Below are positions 1 through 13,872 of a stretch of 64,000 bases of DNA, in pieces. This DNA is from Glandiceps talaboti (lineage: Eukaryota > Hemichordata > Enteropneusta > Spengelidae): contig NC_135549.1 in the NCBI RefSeq assembly GCF_964340395.1, positions 33,538,832 to 33,602,831 on the forward strand. The letters are read 5' to 3'. The notes beneath the pieces were generated by a model. The model made no database searches, was not told the DNA's origin, and saw nothing but the letters and a program-made list of their open reading frames with translations. Position numbers and translations under genes: made by a program. How positions within the stretch are numbered: position 1 is the stretch's first letter; each line of letters starts with the position of its first letter.

Positions 1-3000
1 GTCTGACTAGTGTAACAACTCCCCACTGTGATCAATGTCTGACTAGTGTAACAACTCCCCACTGTGATCAATGTCTGACTAGTGTAACAACTCCCCACTT
101 TGATCAAAGTCTGACTAGTGTAACAACTCCCCACTATGATCAATGTCTGACTAGTGTAACTACTCCCCACTGTGATCAATGTCTGACTAGTGTAACAACT
201 CCCCACTGTGATCAAAGTCTGACTAGTGTAACAACTCCCCACTGTGATCAATGTCTGACTAGTGTAACAACTCCCCACTGTGATCAATGTCTGACTAGTA
301 TAACAACTCCCCACTGTGATCAATGTCTGACTAGTGTAACAACTCCCCACTATGATCAAAGTCTGACTAGTGTAACAACTCCCCACTGTGATCAAAGTCT
401 GACTAGTGTAACAACTCCCCACTTTGATCAATGTCTGACTAGTGTAACAACTCCCCACTGTGATCAATGTCTGACCAGTGTAACAACTCCCCACTGTGAT
501 CAATGTCTGACCAGTGTAACAACTCCCCACTGCGATCAATGTCTGACTGGTGTAACAACTCCCCACTGTGATCAATGTCTGACTAGTGTAACAACTCCCC
601 ACTGTGATCAATGTCTGACTAGTGTAACAACTCCCCACTGTGATCAATGTCTGACTAGTGTAACAACTCCCCACTGTGATCAAAGTCTGACTAGTGTAAC
701 AACTCCCCACTTTGATCAATGTCTGACTAGTGTAACAACTCCCCACTTTGATCAAAGTCTGACTAGTGTAACAACTCCCCACTGTGATCAATGTCTGACT
801 AGTGTAACAACTCCCCACTTTGATCAATGTCTGACTAGTGTAACAACTCCCCACTGTGATCAATGTTTGACTAGTGTAACAACTCCCCACTGTGATCAAT
901 GTCTGACTAGTGTAACAACTCCCCACTTTGATCAATGTCTGACTAGTGTAACAACTCCCCACTGTGATCAATGTCTGACCAGTGTAACAACTCCCCACTG
1001 TGATCAATGTCTGACCAGTGTAACAACTCCCCACTGCGATCAATGTCTGACTGGTGTAACAACTCCCCACTGTGATCAATGTCTGACTAGTGTAACAACT
1101 CCCCACTGTGATCAAAGTCTGACTAGTGTAACAACTCCCCACTGTGATCAAAGTCTGACTAGTGTAACAACTCCCCACTATGATCAAAGTCTGACTAGTG
1201 TAACAACTCCCCACTGTGATCAATGTCTGACTAGTGTAACAACTCCCCACTGTGATCAATGTCTGACTAGTATAACAACTCCCCACTGTGATCAATGTCT
1301 GACTAGTGTAAGAACTCCCCACTTTGATCAAAGTCTGACTAGTGTAACAACTCCCCACTGTGATCAATGTCTGACTAGTGTAACAACTCCCCACTGTGAT
1401 CAATGTCTGACTAGTGTAACAACTCCCCACTGTGATCAATGTCTGACTAGTGTAACAACTCCCCACTTTGATCAAAGTCTGACTAGTGTAACAACTCCCC
1501 ACTATGATCAATGTCTGACTAGTGTAACTACTCCCCACTGTGATCAATGTCTGACTAGTGTAACAACTCCCCACTGTGATCAAAGTCTGACTAGTGTAAC
1601 AACTCCCCACTGTGATCAATGTCTGACTAGTGTAACAACTCCCCACTGTGATCAATGTCTGACTAGTATAACAACTCCCCACTGTGATCAATGTCTGACT
1701 AGTGTAACAACTCCCCACTATGATCAAAGTCTGACTAGTGTAACAACTCCCCACTGTGATCAAAGTCTGACTAGTGTAACAACTCCCCACTTTGATCAAT
1801 GTCTGACTAGTGTAACAACTCCCCACTGTGATCAATGTCTGACCAGTGTAACAACTCCCCACTGTGATCAATGTCTGACCAGTGTAACAACTCCCCACTG
1901 CGATCAATGTCTGACTGGTGTAACAACTCCCCACTGTGATCAATGTCTGACTAGTGTAACAACTCCCCACTGTGATCAAAGTCTGACTAGTGTAACAACT
2001 CCCCACTGTGATCAAAGTCTGACTAGTGTAACAACTCCCCACTATGATCAAAGTCTGACTAGTGTAACAACTCCCCACTGTGATCAATGTCTGACTAGTG
2101 TAACAACTCCCCACTGTGATCAATGTCTGACTAGTGTAACAACTCCCCACTGTGATGAAAGTCTGACTAGTGTAACAACTCCCCACTGTGATCAATGTCT
2201 GACTAGTGTAACAACTCCCCACTGTGATCAATGTCTGACTAGTGTAACAACTCCCCACTGTGATCAAAGTCTGACTAGTGTAACAACTCCCCACTGTGAT
2301 CAATGTCTGACTAGTGTAACAACTCCCCACTGTGATCAATGTCTGACTAGTGTAACAACTCCCCACTGTGATCAATGTCTGACTAGTGTAACAACTCCCC
2401 ACTGTGATCAATGTCTGACTAGTGTAACAACTCCCCACTGTGATCAAAGTCTGACTAGTGTAACAACTCCCCACTTTGATCAATGTCTGACTAGTGTAAC
2501 AACTCCCCACTTTGATCAAAGTCTGACTAGTGTAACAACTCCCCACTGTGATCAATGTCTGACTAGTGTAACAACTCCCCACTGTGATCAATGTCTGACT
2601 AGTGTAACAACTCCCCACTGTGATCAAAGTCTGACTAGTGTAACAACTCCCCACTATGATCAAAGTCTGACTAGTGTAACAACTCCCCACTGTGATCAAT
2701 GTCTGACTAGTGTAACAACTCCCCACTGTGATCAAAGTCTGACTAGTGTAACAACTCCCCACTGTGATCAATGTTTGACTAGTGTAACAACTCCCCACTG
2801 TGATCAATGTCTGACTAGTGTAACAACTCCCCACTGTGATCAATGTCTGACTAGTGTAACAACTCCCCACTGTGATCAAAGTCTGACTAGTGTAACAACT
2901 CCCCACTGTGATCAATGTCTGACTAGTGTAACAACTCCCCACTATGATCAAAGTCTGACTAGTGTAACAACTCCCCACTTTGATCAATGTCTGACTAGTG

Positions 3001-6000
3001 TAACAACTCCCCACTTTGATCAATGTCTGACTAGTGTAACAACTCCCCACTGTGATCAATGTCTGACTAGTGTAACAACTCCCCACTATGATCAAAGTCT
3101 GACTACTGTAACAACTCCCCACTGTGATCAATGTCTGACTAGTGTAACAACTCCCCACTGTGATCAATGTCTGACTAGTGTAACAACTCCCCACTGTGAT
3201 CAATGTCTGACTAGTATAACAACTCCCCACTTTGATCAATGTCTGACTAGTGTAACAACTCCCCACTGTGATCAAAGTCTGACTAGTGTAACAACTCCCC
3301 ACTATGATCAATGTCTGACTAGTGTAACAACTCCCCACTGTGATCAATGTCTGACTAGTGTAACAACTCCCCACTGTGATCAATGTCTGACTAGTATAAC
3401 AACTCCCCACTTTGATCAATGTCTGACTAGTGTAACAACTCCCCACTGTGATCAATGTCTGACTAGTGTAACAACTCCCCACTGTGATCAATGTCTGACT
3501 AGTGTAACAACTCCCCACTGTGATCAAAGTCTGACTAGTGTAACAACTCCCCACTGTGATCAAAGTCTGACTAGTGTAACAACTCCCCACTGTGATCAAT
3601 GTCTGACTAGTGTAACAACTCCCCACTGTGATCAAAGTCTGACTAGTGTAACAACTCCCCACTGTGATCAAAGTCTGACTAGTGTAACAACTCCCCACTG
3701 TGATCAATGTCTGACTAGTGTAACAACTCCCCACTGTGATCAATGTCTGACTAGTGTAACAACTCCCCACTGTGATCAAAGTCTGACTAGTGTAACAACT
3801 CCCCACTGTGATCAATGTCTGACTAGTGTAACAACTCCCCACTGTGATGAAAGTCTGACTAGTGTAACAACTCCCCACTGTGATCAATGTCTGACTAGTG
3901 TAACAACTCCCCACTGTGATCAATGTCTGACTAGTGTAACAACTCCCCACTGTGATCAAAGTCTGACTAGTGTAACAACTCCCCACTGTGATCAATGTCT
4001 GACTAGTGTAACAACTCCCCACTGTGATCAATGTCTGACTAGTGTAACAACTCCCCACTGTGATCAATGTCTGACTAGTGTAACAACTCCCCACTGTGAT
4101 CAATGTCTGACTAGTGTAACAACTCCCCACTGTGATCAAAGTCTGACTAGTGTAACAACTCCCCACTTTGATCAATGTCTGACTAGTGTAACAACTCCCC
4201 ACTTTGATCAAAGTCTGACTAGTGTAACAACTCCCCACTGTGATCAATGTCTGACTAGTGTAACAACTCCCCACTTTGATCAATGTCTGACTAGTGTAAC
4301 AACTCCCCACTGTGATCAATGTTTGACTAGTGTAACAACTCCCCACTGTGATCAATGTCTGACTAGTGTAACAACTCCCCACTTTGATCAATGTCTGACT
4401 AGTGTAACAACTCCCCACTGTGATCAATGTCTGACCAGTGTAACAACTCCCCACTGTGATCAATGTCTGACCAGTGTAACAACTCCCCACTGCGATCAAT
4501 GTCTGACTGGTGTAACAACTCCCCACTGTGATCAATGTCTGACTAGTGTAACAACTCCCCACTGTGATCAAAGTCTGACTAGTGTAACAACTCCCCACTG
4601 TGATCAAAGTCTGACTAGTGTAACAACTCCCCACTATGATCAAAGTCTGACTAGTGTAACAACTCCCCACTGTGATCAATGTCTGACTAGTGTAACAACT
4701 CCCCACTGTGATCAATGTCTGACTAGTATAACAACTCCCCACTGTGATCAATGTCTGACTAGTGTAACAACTCCCCACTTTGATCAAAGTCTGACTAGTG
4801 TAACAACTCCCCACTGTGATCAATGTCTGACTAGTGTAACAACTCCCCACTGTGATCAATGTCTGACTAGTGTAACAACTCCCCACTGTGATCAATGTCT
4901 GACTAGTGTAACAACTCCCCACTTTGATCAAAGTCTGACTAGTGTAACAACTCCCCACTATGATCAATGTCTGACTAGTGTAACTACTCCCCACTGTGAT
5001 CAATGTCTGACTAGTGTAACAACTCCCCACTGTGATCAAAGTCTGACTAGTGTAACAACTCCCCACTGTGATCAATGTCTGACTAGTGTAACAACTCCCC
5101 ACTGTGATCAATGTCTGACTAGTATAACAACTCCCCACTGTGATCAATGTCTGACTAGTGTAACAACTCCCCACTATGATCAAAGTCTGACTAGTGTAAC
5201 AACTCCCCACTGTGATCAAAGTCTGACTAGTGTAACAACTCCCCACTTTGATCAATGTCTGACTAGTGTAACAACTCCCCACTGTGATCAATGTCTGACC
5301 AGTGTAACAACTCCCCACTGTGATCAATGTCTGACCAGTGTAACAACTCCCCACTGCGATCAATGTCTGACTGGTGTAACAACTCCCCACTGTGATCAAT
5401 GTCTGACTAGTGTAACAACTCCCCACTGTGATCAAAGTCTGACTAGTGTAACAACTCCCCACTGTGATCAAAGTCTGACTAGTGTAACAACTCCCCACTA
5501 TGATCAAAGTCTGACTAGTGTAACAACTCCCCACTGTGATCAATGTCTGACTAGTGTAACAACTCCCCACTGTGATCAATGTCTGACTAGTATAACAACT
5601 CCCCACTGTGATCAATGTCTGACTAGTGTAACAACTCCCCACTTTGATCAAAGTCTGACTAGTGTAACAACTCCCCACTGTGATCAATGTCTGACTAGTG
5701 TAACAACTCCCCACTGTGATCAATGTCTGACTAGTGTAACAACTCCCCACTGTGATCAATGTCTGACTAGTGTAACAACTCCCCACTTTGATCAAAGTCT
5801 GACTAGTGTAACAACTCCCCACTATGATCAATGTCTGACTAGTGTAACTACTCCCCACTGTGATCAATGTCTGACTAGTGTAACAACTCCCCACTGTGAT
5901 CAAAGTCTGACTAGTGTAACAACTCCCCACTGTGATCAATGTCTGACTAGTGTAACAACTCCCCACTGTGATCAATGTCTGACTAGTATAACAACTCCCC

Positions 6001-9000
6001 ACTGTGATCAATGTCTGACTAGTGTAACAACTCCCCACTATGATCAAAGTCTGACTAGTGTAACAACTCCCCACTGTGATCAAAGTCTGACTAGTGTAAC
6101 AACTCCCCACTGTGATCAAAGTCTGACTAGTGTAACAACTCCCCACTATGATCAAAGTCTGACTAGTGTAACAACTCCCCACTGTGATCAATGTCTGACT
6201 AGTGTAACAACTCCCCACTGTGATCAAAGTCTGACTAGTGTAACAACTCCCCACTGTGATCAATGTCTGACTAGTCTAACAACTCCCCACTGTGATCAAA
6301 GTCTGACTAGTGTAACTACTCCCCACTGTGATCAATGTCTGACTAGTGTAACAACTCCCCACTGTGGTCAAAGTCTGACTAGTGTAACAACTCCCCACTG
6401 TGATCAAAGTCTGACTAGTGTAACAACTCCCCACTGTGATCAATGTCTGACTAGTGTAACAACTCCCCACTTTGATCAATGTCTGACTAGTATAACAACT
6501 CCCCACTGTGATCAATGTCTGACTAGTGTAACAACTCCCCACTGTGATCAATGTCTGACTAGTGTAACAACTCCCCACTATGATCAAAGTCTGACTAGTG
6601 TAACAACTCCCCACTGTGATCAATGTCTGACTAGTGTAACAACTCCCCACTGTGATCAATGTCTGACTAGTGTAACAACTCCCCACTGTGATCAATGTCT
6701 GACTAGTGTAACAACTCCCCACTGTGATCAATGTCTGACTAGTGTAACAACTCCCCACTGTGATCAATGTCTGACTAGTGTAACAACTCCCCACTGTGAT
6801 CAATGTCTGACTAGTATAACAACTCCCCACTGTGATCAATGTCTGACTAGTGTAACTCCCCACTGTGATCAATGTCTGACTAGTGTAACAACTCCCCACT
6901 TTGATCAAAGTCTGACTAGTGTAACAACTCCCCACTGTGATCAATGTCTGACTAGTGTAACAACTCCCCACTGTGATCAATGTCTGACTAGTATAACAAC
7001 TCCCCACTGTGATCAATGTCTGACTAGTGTAACAACTCCCCACTATGATCAAAGTCTGACTAGTGTAACAACTCCCCACTGTGATCAAAGTCTGACTAGT
7101 GTAACAACTCCCCACTGTGATCAAAGTCTGACTAGTGTAACAACTCCCCACTATGATCAAAGTCTGACTAGTGTAACAACTCCCCACTGTGATCAATGTC
7201 TGACTAGTGTAACAACTCCCCACTGTGATCAAAGTCTGACTAGTGTAACAACTCCCCACTGTGATCAATGTCTGACTAGTGTAACAACTCCCCACTGTGA
7301 TCAAAGTCTGACTAGTGTAACTACTCCACACTGTGATCAATGTCTGACTAGTGTAACAACTCCCCACTGTGATCAAAGTCTGACTAGTGTAACAACTCCC
7401 CACTGTGATCAAAGTCTGACTAGTGTAACAACTCCCCACTGTGATCAATGTCTGACTAGTGTAACAACTCCCCACTTTGATCAATGTCTGACTAGTATAA
7501 CAACTCCCCACTGTGATCAATGTCTGACTAGTGTAACAACTCCCCACTGTGATCAATGTCTGACTAGTGTAACAACTCCCCACTGTGATCAATGTCTGAC
7601 TAGTGTAACAACTCCCCACTGTGATCAATGTCTGACTAGTGTAACAACTCCCCACTGTGATCAAAGTCTGACTAGTGTAACAACTCCCCACTTTGATCAA
7701 TGTCTGACTAGTGTAACAACTCCCCACTTTGATCAAAGTCTGACTAGTGTAACAACTCCCCACTGTGATCAATGTCTGACTAGTGTAACAACTCCCCACT
7801 TTGATCAATGTCTGACTAGTGTAACAACTCCCCACTGTGATCAATGTTTGACTAGTGTAACAACTCCCCACTCTGATCAATGTCTGACTAGTGTAACAAC
7901 TCCCCACTTTGATCAATGTCTGACTAGTGTAACAACTCCCCACTGTGATCAATGTCTGACCAGTGTAACAACTCCCCACTGTGATCAATGTCTGACCAGT
8001 GTAACAACTCCCCACTGCGATCAATGTCTGACTGGTGTAACAACTCCCCACTGTGATCAATGTCTGACTAGTGTAACAACTCCCCACTGTGATCAAAGTC
8101 TGACTAGTGTAACAACTCCCCACTGTGATCAAAGTCTGACTAGTGTAACAACTCCCCACTGTGATCAATGTCTGACTAGTGTAACAACTCCCCACTTTGA
8201 TCAATGTCTGACTAGTATAACAACTCCCCACTGTGATCAATGTCTGACTAGTGTAACAACTCCCCACTGTGATCAATGTCTGACTAGTGTAACAACTCCC
8301 CACTGTGATCAATGTCTGACTAGTGTAACAACTCCCCACTGTGATCAATGTCTGACTAGTGTAACAACTCCCCACTGTGATCAAAGTCTGACTAGTGTAA
8401 CAACTCCCCACTTTGATCAATGTCTGACTAGTGTAACAACTCCCCACTTTGATCAAAGTCTGACTAGTGTAACAACTCCCCACTGTGATCAATGTCTGAC
8501 TAGTGTAACAACTCCCCACTTTGATCAATGTCTGACTAGTGTAACAACTCCCCACTGTGATCAATGTTTGACTAGTGTAACAACTCCCCACTGTGATCAA
8601 TGTCTGACTAGTGTAACAACTCCCCACTTTGATCAATGTCTGACTAGTGTAACAACTCCCCACTGTGATCAATGTCTGACCAGTGTAACAACTCCCCACT
8701 GTGATCAATGTCTGACCAGTGTAACAACTCCCCACTGCGATCAATGTCTGACTGGTGTAACAACTCCCCACTGTGATCAATGTCTGACTAGTGTAACAAC
8801 TCCCCACTGTGATCAAAGTCTGACTAGTGTAACAACTCCCCACTGTGATCAAAGTCTGACTAGTGTAACAACTCCCCACTATGATCAAAGTCTGACTAGT
8901 GTAACAACTCCCCACTGTGATCAATGTCTGACTAGTGTAACAACTCCCCACTGTGATCAATGTCTGACTAGTATAACAACTCCCCACTGTGATCAATGTC

Positions 9001-12000
9001 TGACTAGTGTAACAACTCCCCACTTTGATCAAAGTCTGACTAGTGTAACAACTCCCCACTGTGATCAATGTCTGACTAGTGTAACAACTCCCCACTGTGA
9101 TCAATGTCTGACTAGTGTAACAACTCCCCACTGTGATCAATGTCTGACTAGTGTAACAACTCCCCACTTTGATCAAAGTCTGACTAGTGTAACAACTCCC
9201 CACTATGATCAATGTCTGACTAGTGTAACTACTCCCCACTGTGATCAATGTCTGACTAGTGTAACAACTCCCCACTGTGATCAAAGTCTGACTAGTGTAA
9301 CAACTCCCCACTGTGATCAATGTCTGACTAGTGTAACAACTCCCCACTGTGATCAATGTCTGACTAGTATAACAACTCCCCACTGTGATCAATGTCTGAC
9401 TAGTGTAACAACTCCCCACTATGATCAAAGTCTGACTAGTGTAACAACTCCCCACTGTGATCAAAGTCTGACTAGTGTAACAACTCCCCACTTTGATCAA
9501 TGTCTGACTAGTGTAACAACTCCCCACTGTGATCAATGTCTGACCAGTGTAACAACTCCCCACTGTGATCAATGTCTGACCAGTGTAACAACTCCCCACT
9601 GCGATCAATGTCTGACTGGTGTAACAACTCCCCACTGTGATCAATGTCTGACTAGTGTAACAACTCCCCACTGTGATCAAAGTCTGACTAGTGTAACAAC
9701 TCCCCACTGTGATCAAAGTCTGACTAGTGTAACAACTCCCCACTATGATCAAAGTCTGACTAGTGTAACAACTCCCCACTGTGATCAATGTCTGACTAGT
9801 GTAACAACTCCCCACTGTGATCAATGTCTGACTAGTATAACAACTCCCCACTGTGATCAATGTCTGACTAGTGTAACAACTCCCCACTTTGATCAAAGTC
9901 TGACTAGTGTAACAACTCCCCACTGTGATCAATGTCTGACTAGTGTAACAACTCCCCACTGTGATCAATGTCTGGCTAGTGTAACAACTCCCCACTGTGA
10001 TCAATGTCTGACTAGTGTAACAACTCCCCACTTTGATCAAAGTCTGACTAGTGTAACAACTCCCCACTATGATCAATGTCTGACTAGTGTAACTACTCCC
10101 CACTGTGATCAATGTCTGACTAGTGTAACAACTCCCCACTGTGATCAAAGTCTGACTAGTGTAACAACTCCCCACTGTGATCAATGTCTGACTAGTGTAA
10201 CAACTCCCCACTGTGATCAATGTCTGACTAGTATAACAACTCCCCACTGTGATCAATGTCTGACTAGTGTAACAACTCCCCACTATGATCAAAGTCTGAC
10301 TAGTGTAACAACTCCCCACTGTGATCAAAGTCTGACTAGTGTAACAACTCCCCACTGTGATCAAAGTCTGACTAGTGTAACAACTCCCCACTATGATCAA
10401 AGTCTGACTAGTGTAACAACTCCCCACTGTGATCAATGTCTGACTAGTGTAACAACTCCCCACTGTGATCAAAGTCTGACTAGTGTAACAACTCCCCACT
10501 GTGATCAATGTCTGACTAGTCTAACAACTCCCCACTGTGATCAAAGTCTGACTAGTGTAACTACTCCCCACTGTGATCAATGTCTGACTAGTGTAACAAC
10601 TCCCCACTGTGGTCAAAGTCTGACTAGTGTAACAACTCCCCACTGTGATCAAAGTCTGACTAGTGTAACAACTCCCCACTGTGATCAATGTCTGACTAGT
10701 GTAACAACTCCCCACTTTGATCAATGTCTGACTAGTATAACAACTCCCCACTGTGATCAATGTCTGACTAGTGTAACAACTCCCCACTGTGATCAATGTC
10801 TGACTAGTGTAACAACTCCCCACTATGATCAAAGTCTGACTAGTGTAACAACTCCCCACTGTGATCAATGTCTGACTAGTGTAACAACTCCCCACTGTGA
10901 TCAATGTCTGACTAGTGTAACAACTCCCCACTGTGATCAATGTCTGACTAGTGTAACAACTCCCCACTGTGATCAATGTCTGACTAGTGTAACAACTCCC
11001 CACTGTGATCAATGTCTGACTAGTGTAACAACTCCCCACTGTGATCAATGTCTGACTAGTATAACAACTCCCCACTGTGATCAATGTCTGACTAGTGTAA
11101 CTCCCCACTGTGATCAATGTCTGACTAGTGTAACAACTCCCCACTTTGATCAAAGTCTGACTAGTGTAACAACTCCCCACTGTGATCAATGTCTGACTAG
11201 TGTAACAACTCCCCACTGTGATCAATGTCTGACTAGTATAACAACTCCCCACTGTGATCAATGTCTGACTAGTGTAACAACTCCCCACTATGATCAAAGT
11301 CTGACTAGTGTAACAACTCTCCACTGTGATCAAAGTCTGACTAGTGTAACAACTCCCCACTGTGATCAAAGTCTGACTAGTGTAACAACTCCCCACTATG
11401 ATCAAAGTCTGACTAGTGTAACAACTCCCCACTGTGATCAATGTCTGACTAGTGTAACAACTCCCCACTGTGATCAAAGTCTGACTAGTGTAACAACTCC
11501 CCACTGTGATCAATGTCTGACTAGTGTAACAACTCCCCACTGTGATCAAAGTCTGACTAGTGTAACTACTCCCCACTGTGATCAATGTCTGACTAGTGTA
11601 ACAACTCCCCACTGTGATCAAAGTCTGACTAGTGTAACAACTCCCCACTGTGATCAAAGTCTGACTAGTGTAACAACTCCCCACTGTGATCAATGTCTGA
11701 CTAGTGTAACAACTCCCCACTTTGATCAATGTCTGACTAGTATAACAACTCCCCACTGTGATCAATGTCTGACTAGTGTAACAACTCCCCACTGTGATCA
11801 ATGTCTGACTAGTGTAACAACTCCCCACTGTGATCAATGTCTGACTAGTGTAACAACTCCCCACTATGATCAAAGTCTGACTAGTGTAACAACTCCCCAC
11901 TGTGATCAATGTCTGACTAGTGTAACAACTCCCCACTGTGATCAATGTCTGACTAGTGTAACAACTCCCCACTGTGATCAATGTCTGACTAGTGTAACAA

Positions 12001-13346
12001 CTCCCCACTGTGATCAATGTCTGACTAGTGTAACAACTCCCCACTGTGATCAATGTCTGACTAGTGTAACAACTCCCCACTTTGATCAAAGTCTGACTAG
12101 TGTAACTCCCCACTTTGATCAATGTCTGACTAGTGTAACAACTCCCCACTGTGATCAAAGTCTGACTAGTGTAACAACTCCCCACTGTGATCAAAGTCTG
12201 ACTAGTGTAACAACTCCCCACTGTGATCAATGTTTGACTAGTGTAACAACTCCCCACTGTGATCAATGTCTGACTAGTGTAACAACTCCCCACTGTGATC
12301 AATGTCTGACTAGTGTAACAACTCCTCACTGTGATCAATGTCTGACTAGTGTAACAACTCCCCACTGTGATCAATGTCTGACTAGTGTAACAACTCCCCA
12401 CTGTGATCAATGTCTGACTAGTGTAACAACTCCCCACTAAGATCAAAGTCTGACTAGTGTAACAACTCCCCACTGTGATCAATGTCTGACTAGTGTAACA
12501 ACTCCCCACTGTGATCAATGTCTGACCAGTGTAACAACTCCCCACTGTGATCAATGTCTGACTAGTGTAACAACTCCCCACTGTGATCAAAGTCTGACTA
12601 GTGTAACAACTCCCCACTGTGATCAATGTCTGACTAGTGTAACAACTCCCCACTGTGATCAAAGTCTGACTAGTGTAACAACTCCCAACTGTGATCAATG
12701 TCTGACTAGTGTAACAACTCCCCACTTTGATCAATGTTTGACTAGTGTAACAACTCCCCACTGTGATCAATGTCTGACTAGTATAACAACTCCCCACTGT
12801 GATCAATGTCTGACTAGTGTAACAACTCCCCACTGTGATCAAAGTCTGACTAGTGTAACAACTCCCCACTGTGATCAATGTCTGACTAGTGTAACAACTC
12901 CCCACTTTGATCAATGTCTGACTAGTATAACAACTCCCCACTGTGATCAATGTCTGACTAGTGTAACAACTCCCCACTGTGATCAATGTTTGACTAGTGT
13001 AACAACTCCCCACTGTGATCAATGTCTGACTAGTATAACAACTCCCCACTGTGATCAATGTCTGACTAGTGTAACAACTCCCCACTGTGATCAATGTCTG
13101 ACTAGTGTAACAACTCCCCACTGTGATCAAAGTCTGACTAGTATAACAACTCCCCACTGTGATCAATGTCTGACTAGTGTAACAACTCCCCACTGTGATC
13201 AATGTCTGACTAGTGTAACAACTCCCCACTGTGATCAATGTCTGACTGGTGTAACAACTCCCCACTGTGATCAAAGTCTGACTAGTGTAACAACTCCCCA
13301 CTTTGATCAAAGTCTGACTAGTGTAACAACTCCCCACTGTGATCAA
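1..13346. repeat. 36-bp minisatellite, about 370 copies (GRIPAP1 intron 7)
   Basis: Head-to-tail 36-bp units each contain GTCTGACTAGTGTAACAACT, then CCCCACTGTGATCAAT or close variants. Each unit has two 6-bp palindromes, ACTAGT and TGATCA. Because 36 is divisible by 3 and the consensus has no stop on either strand in some frames, the array is open for thousands of codons as a 12-residue repeat (for example TSVTTPHCDQCL). This is not evidence of coding. Variation is mostly single substitutions (AAT/AAAG endings, TTTGATC, TATGATC) plus rare 3-bp deletions near 6852, 11100 and 12103. The array runs off the left edge and starts about 450 bp after the exon 7 donor. Higher-order periods of 864 bp and 4245 bp are visible. 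Confidence 0.97.
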
Positions 13347-13368
13347 TCAGCTTATAAGGATATTTAGA

Positions 13369-13486
13369 TATTATTCCCCAATATTTTTCTTCATTTCTTG
13401 TCACTACAAGTCGCTAGACAAATAGTGACAAATAATTAGGTTGAGTACTTTATGGCTGAATGAAGAAAAATATTGGAGAAATAATA
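13369..13486. repeat. Short inverted repeat (hairpin, MITE-like)
   Basis: The arm at 13369-13394 (core CCAATATTTTTCTTCAT) is the reverse complement of 13460-13486 with few mismatches, and an inner TGTCACTA/TAGTGACA pair continues the stem. Total length is about 118 bp, between the 36-bp array and exon 7. The remainder of 13347-13795 shows nothing else recognisable. Confidence 0.6.
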
Positions 13487-13795
13487 CAATCATACCTCCT
13501 CAAACATAATTCATGAAAAATTGGGAAAAATAAAATAATGTTGATTTTGAATGTTTTGACTCATATTTTGGGTATGGGTAGTCATGACATAGGAATGACC
13601 AGAGTATATAAGAGATATTTTCTGTTCAAAGACAATATCTTTGCTTGTGCATGGTATAATGTCAAATTATTATAATTCAGTTGATATAGAATTCTATAAC
13701 AAGCTGACAGTGAAATGTGTACCAGTGTATTCATATCATAGTTCCAGTAACAAAGACAGGCTAATCCTGGTTACATCAAAATTGACAAGTCCTAC

Positions 13796-13854
13796 CTGGT
13801 TCTAAGCCATCTTGTTCGTCTATTGAATGACCTAGCTCATTATCTTTGTTCTCC
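13796..13854 (-). CDS. GRIPAP1: GRIPAP1 coding exon 7 (last exon in window)
   Basis: Acceptor CTTATATTCAG|GGAG and donor GAACCAG|GTAGGA. The phase fits exon 6 (AG+G = Arg). The 59 bp encode ENKDNELGHSIDEQDGLEP and end in phase 1. This falls in the less conserved acidic linker of the family, so it is assigned mainly by splice signals, open phase and position rather than by similarity. The next exon must lie left of the window or be hidden by the 36-bp array. Confidence 0.68.
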
Positions 13855-13872
13855 CTGAATATAAGAAAACAG

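Noticed and set aside
867-12440. A 3857-codon open frame (12-residue repeat TSVTTPHCDQCL)
   Set aside because: It is the 36-bp intronic minisatellite read in one frame. It begins at TTG, has no unique sequence, and opposite-strand frames are equally open.
6276-13346. Minus-strand repeat frames of 1410 and 941 codons in the same array
   Set aside because: Same array read backwards. The minus strand is the gene's strand, but this is intron, with no acceptor phase or conserved residues.
1-13346. CRISPR-like array of regular repeats
   Set aside because: Units are contiguous with no unique spacers, and the context is a eukaryotic intron.
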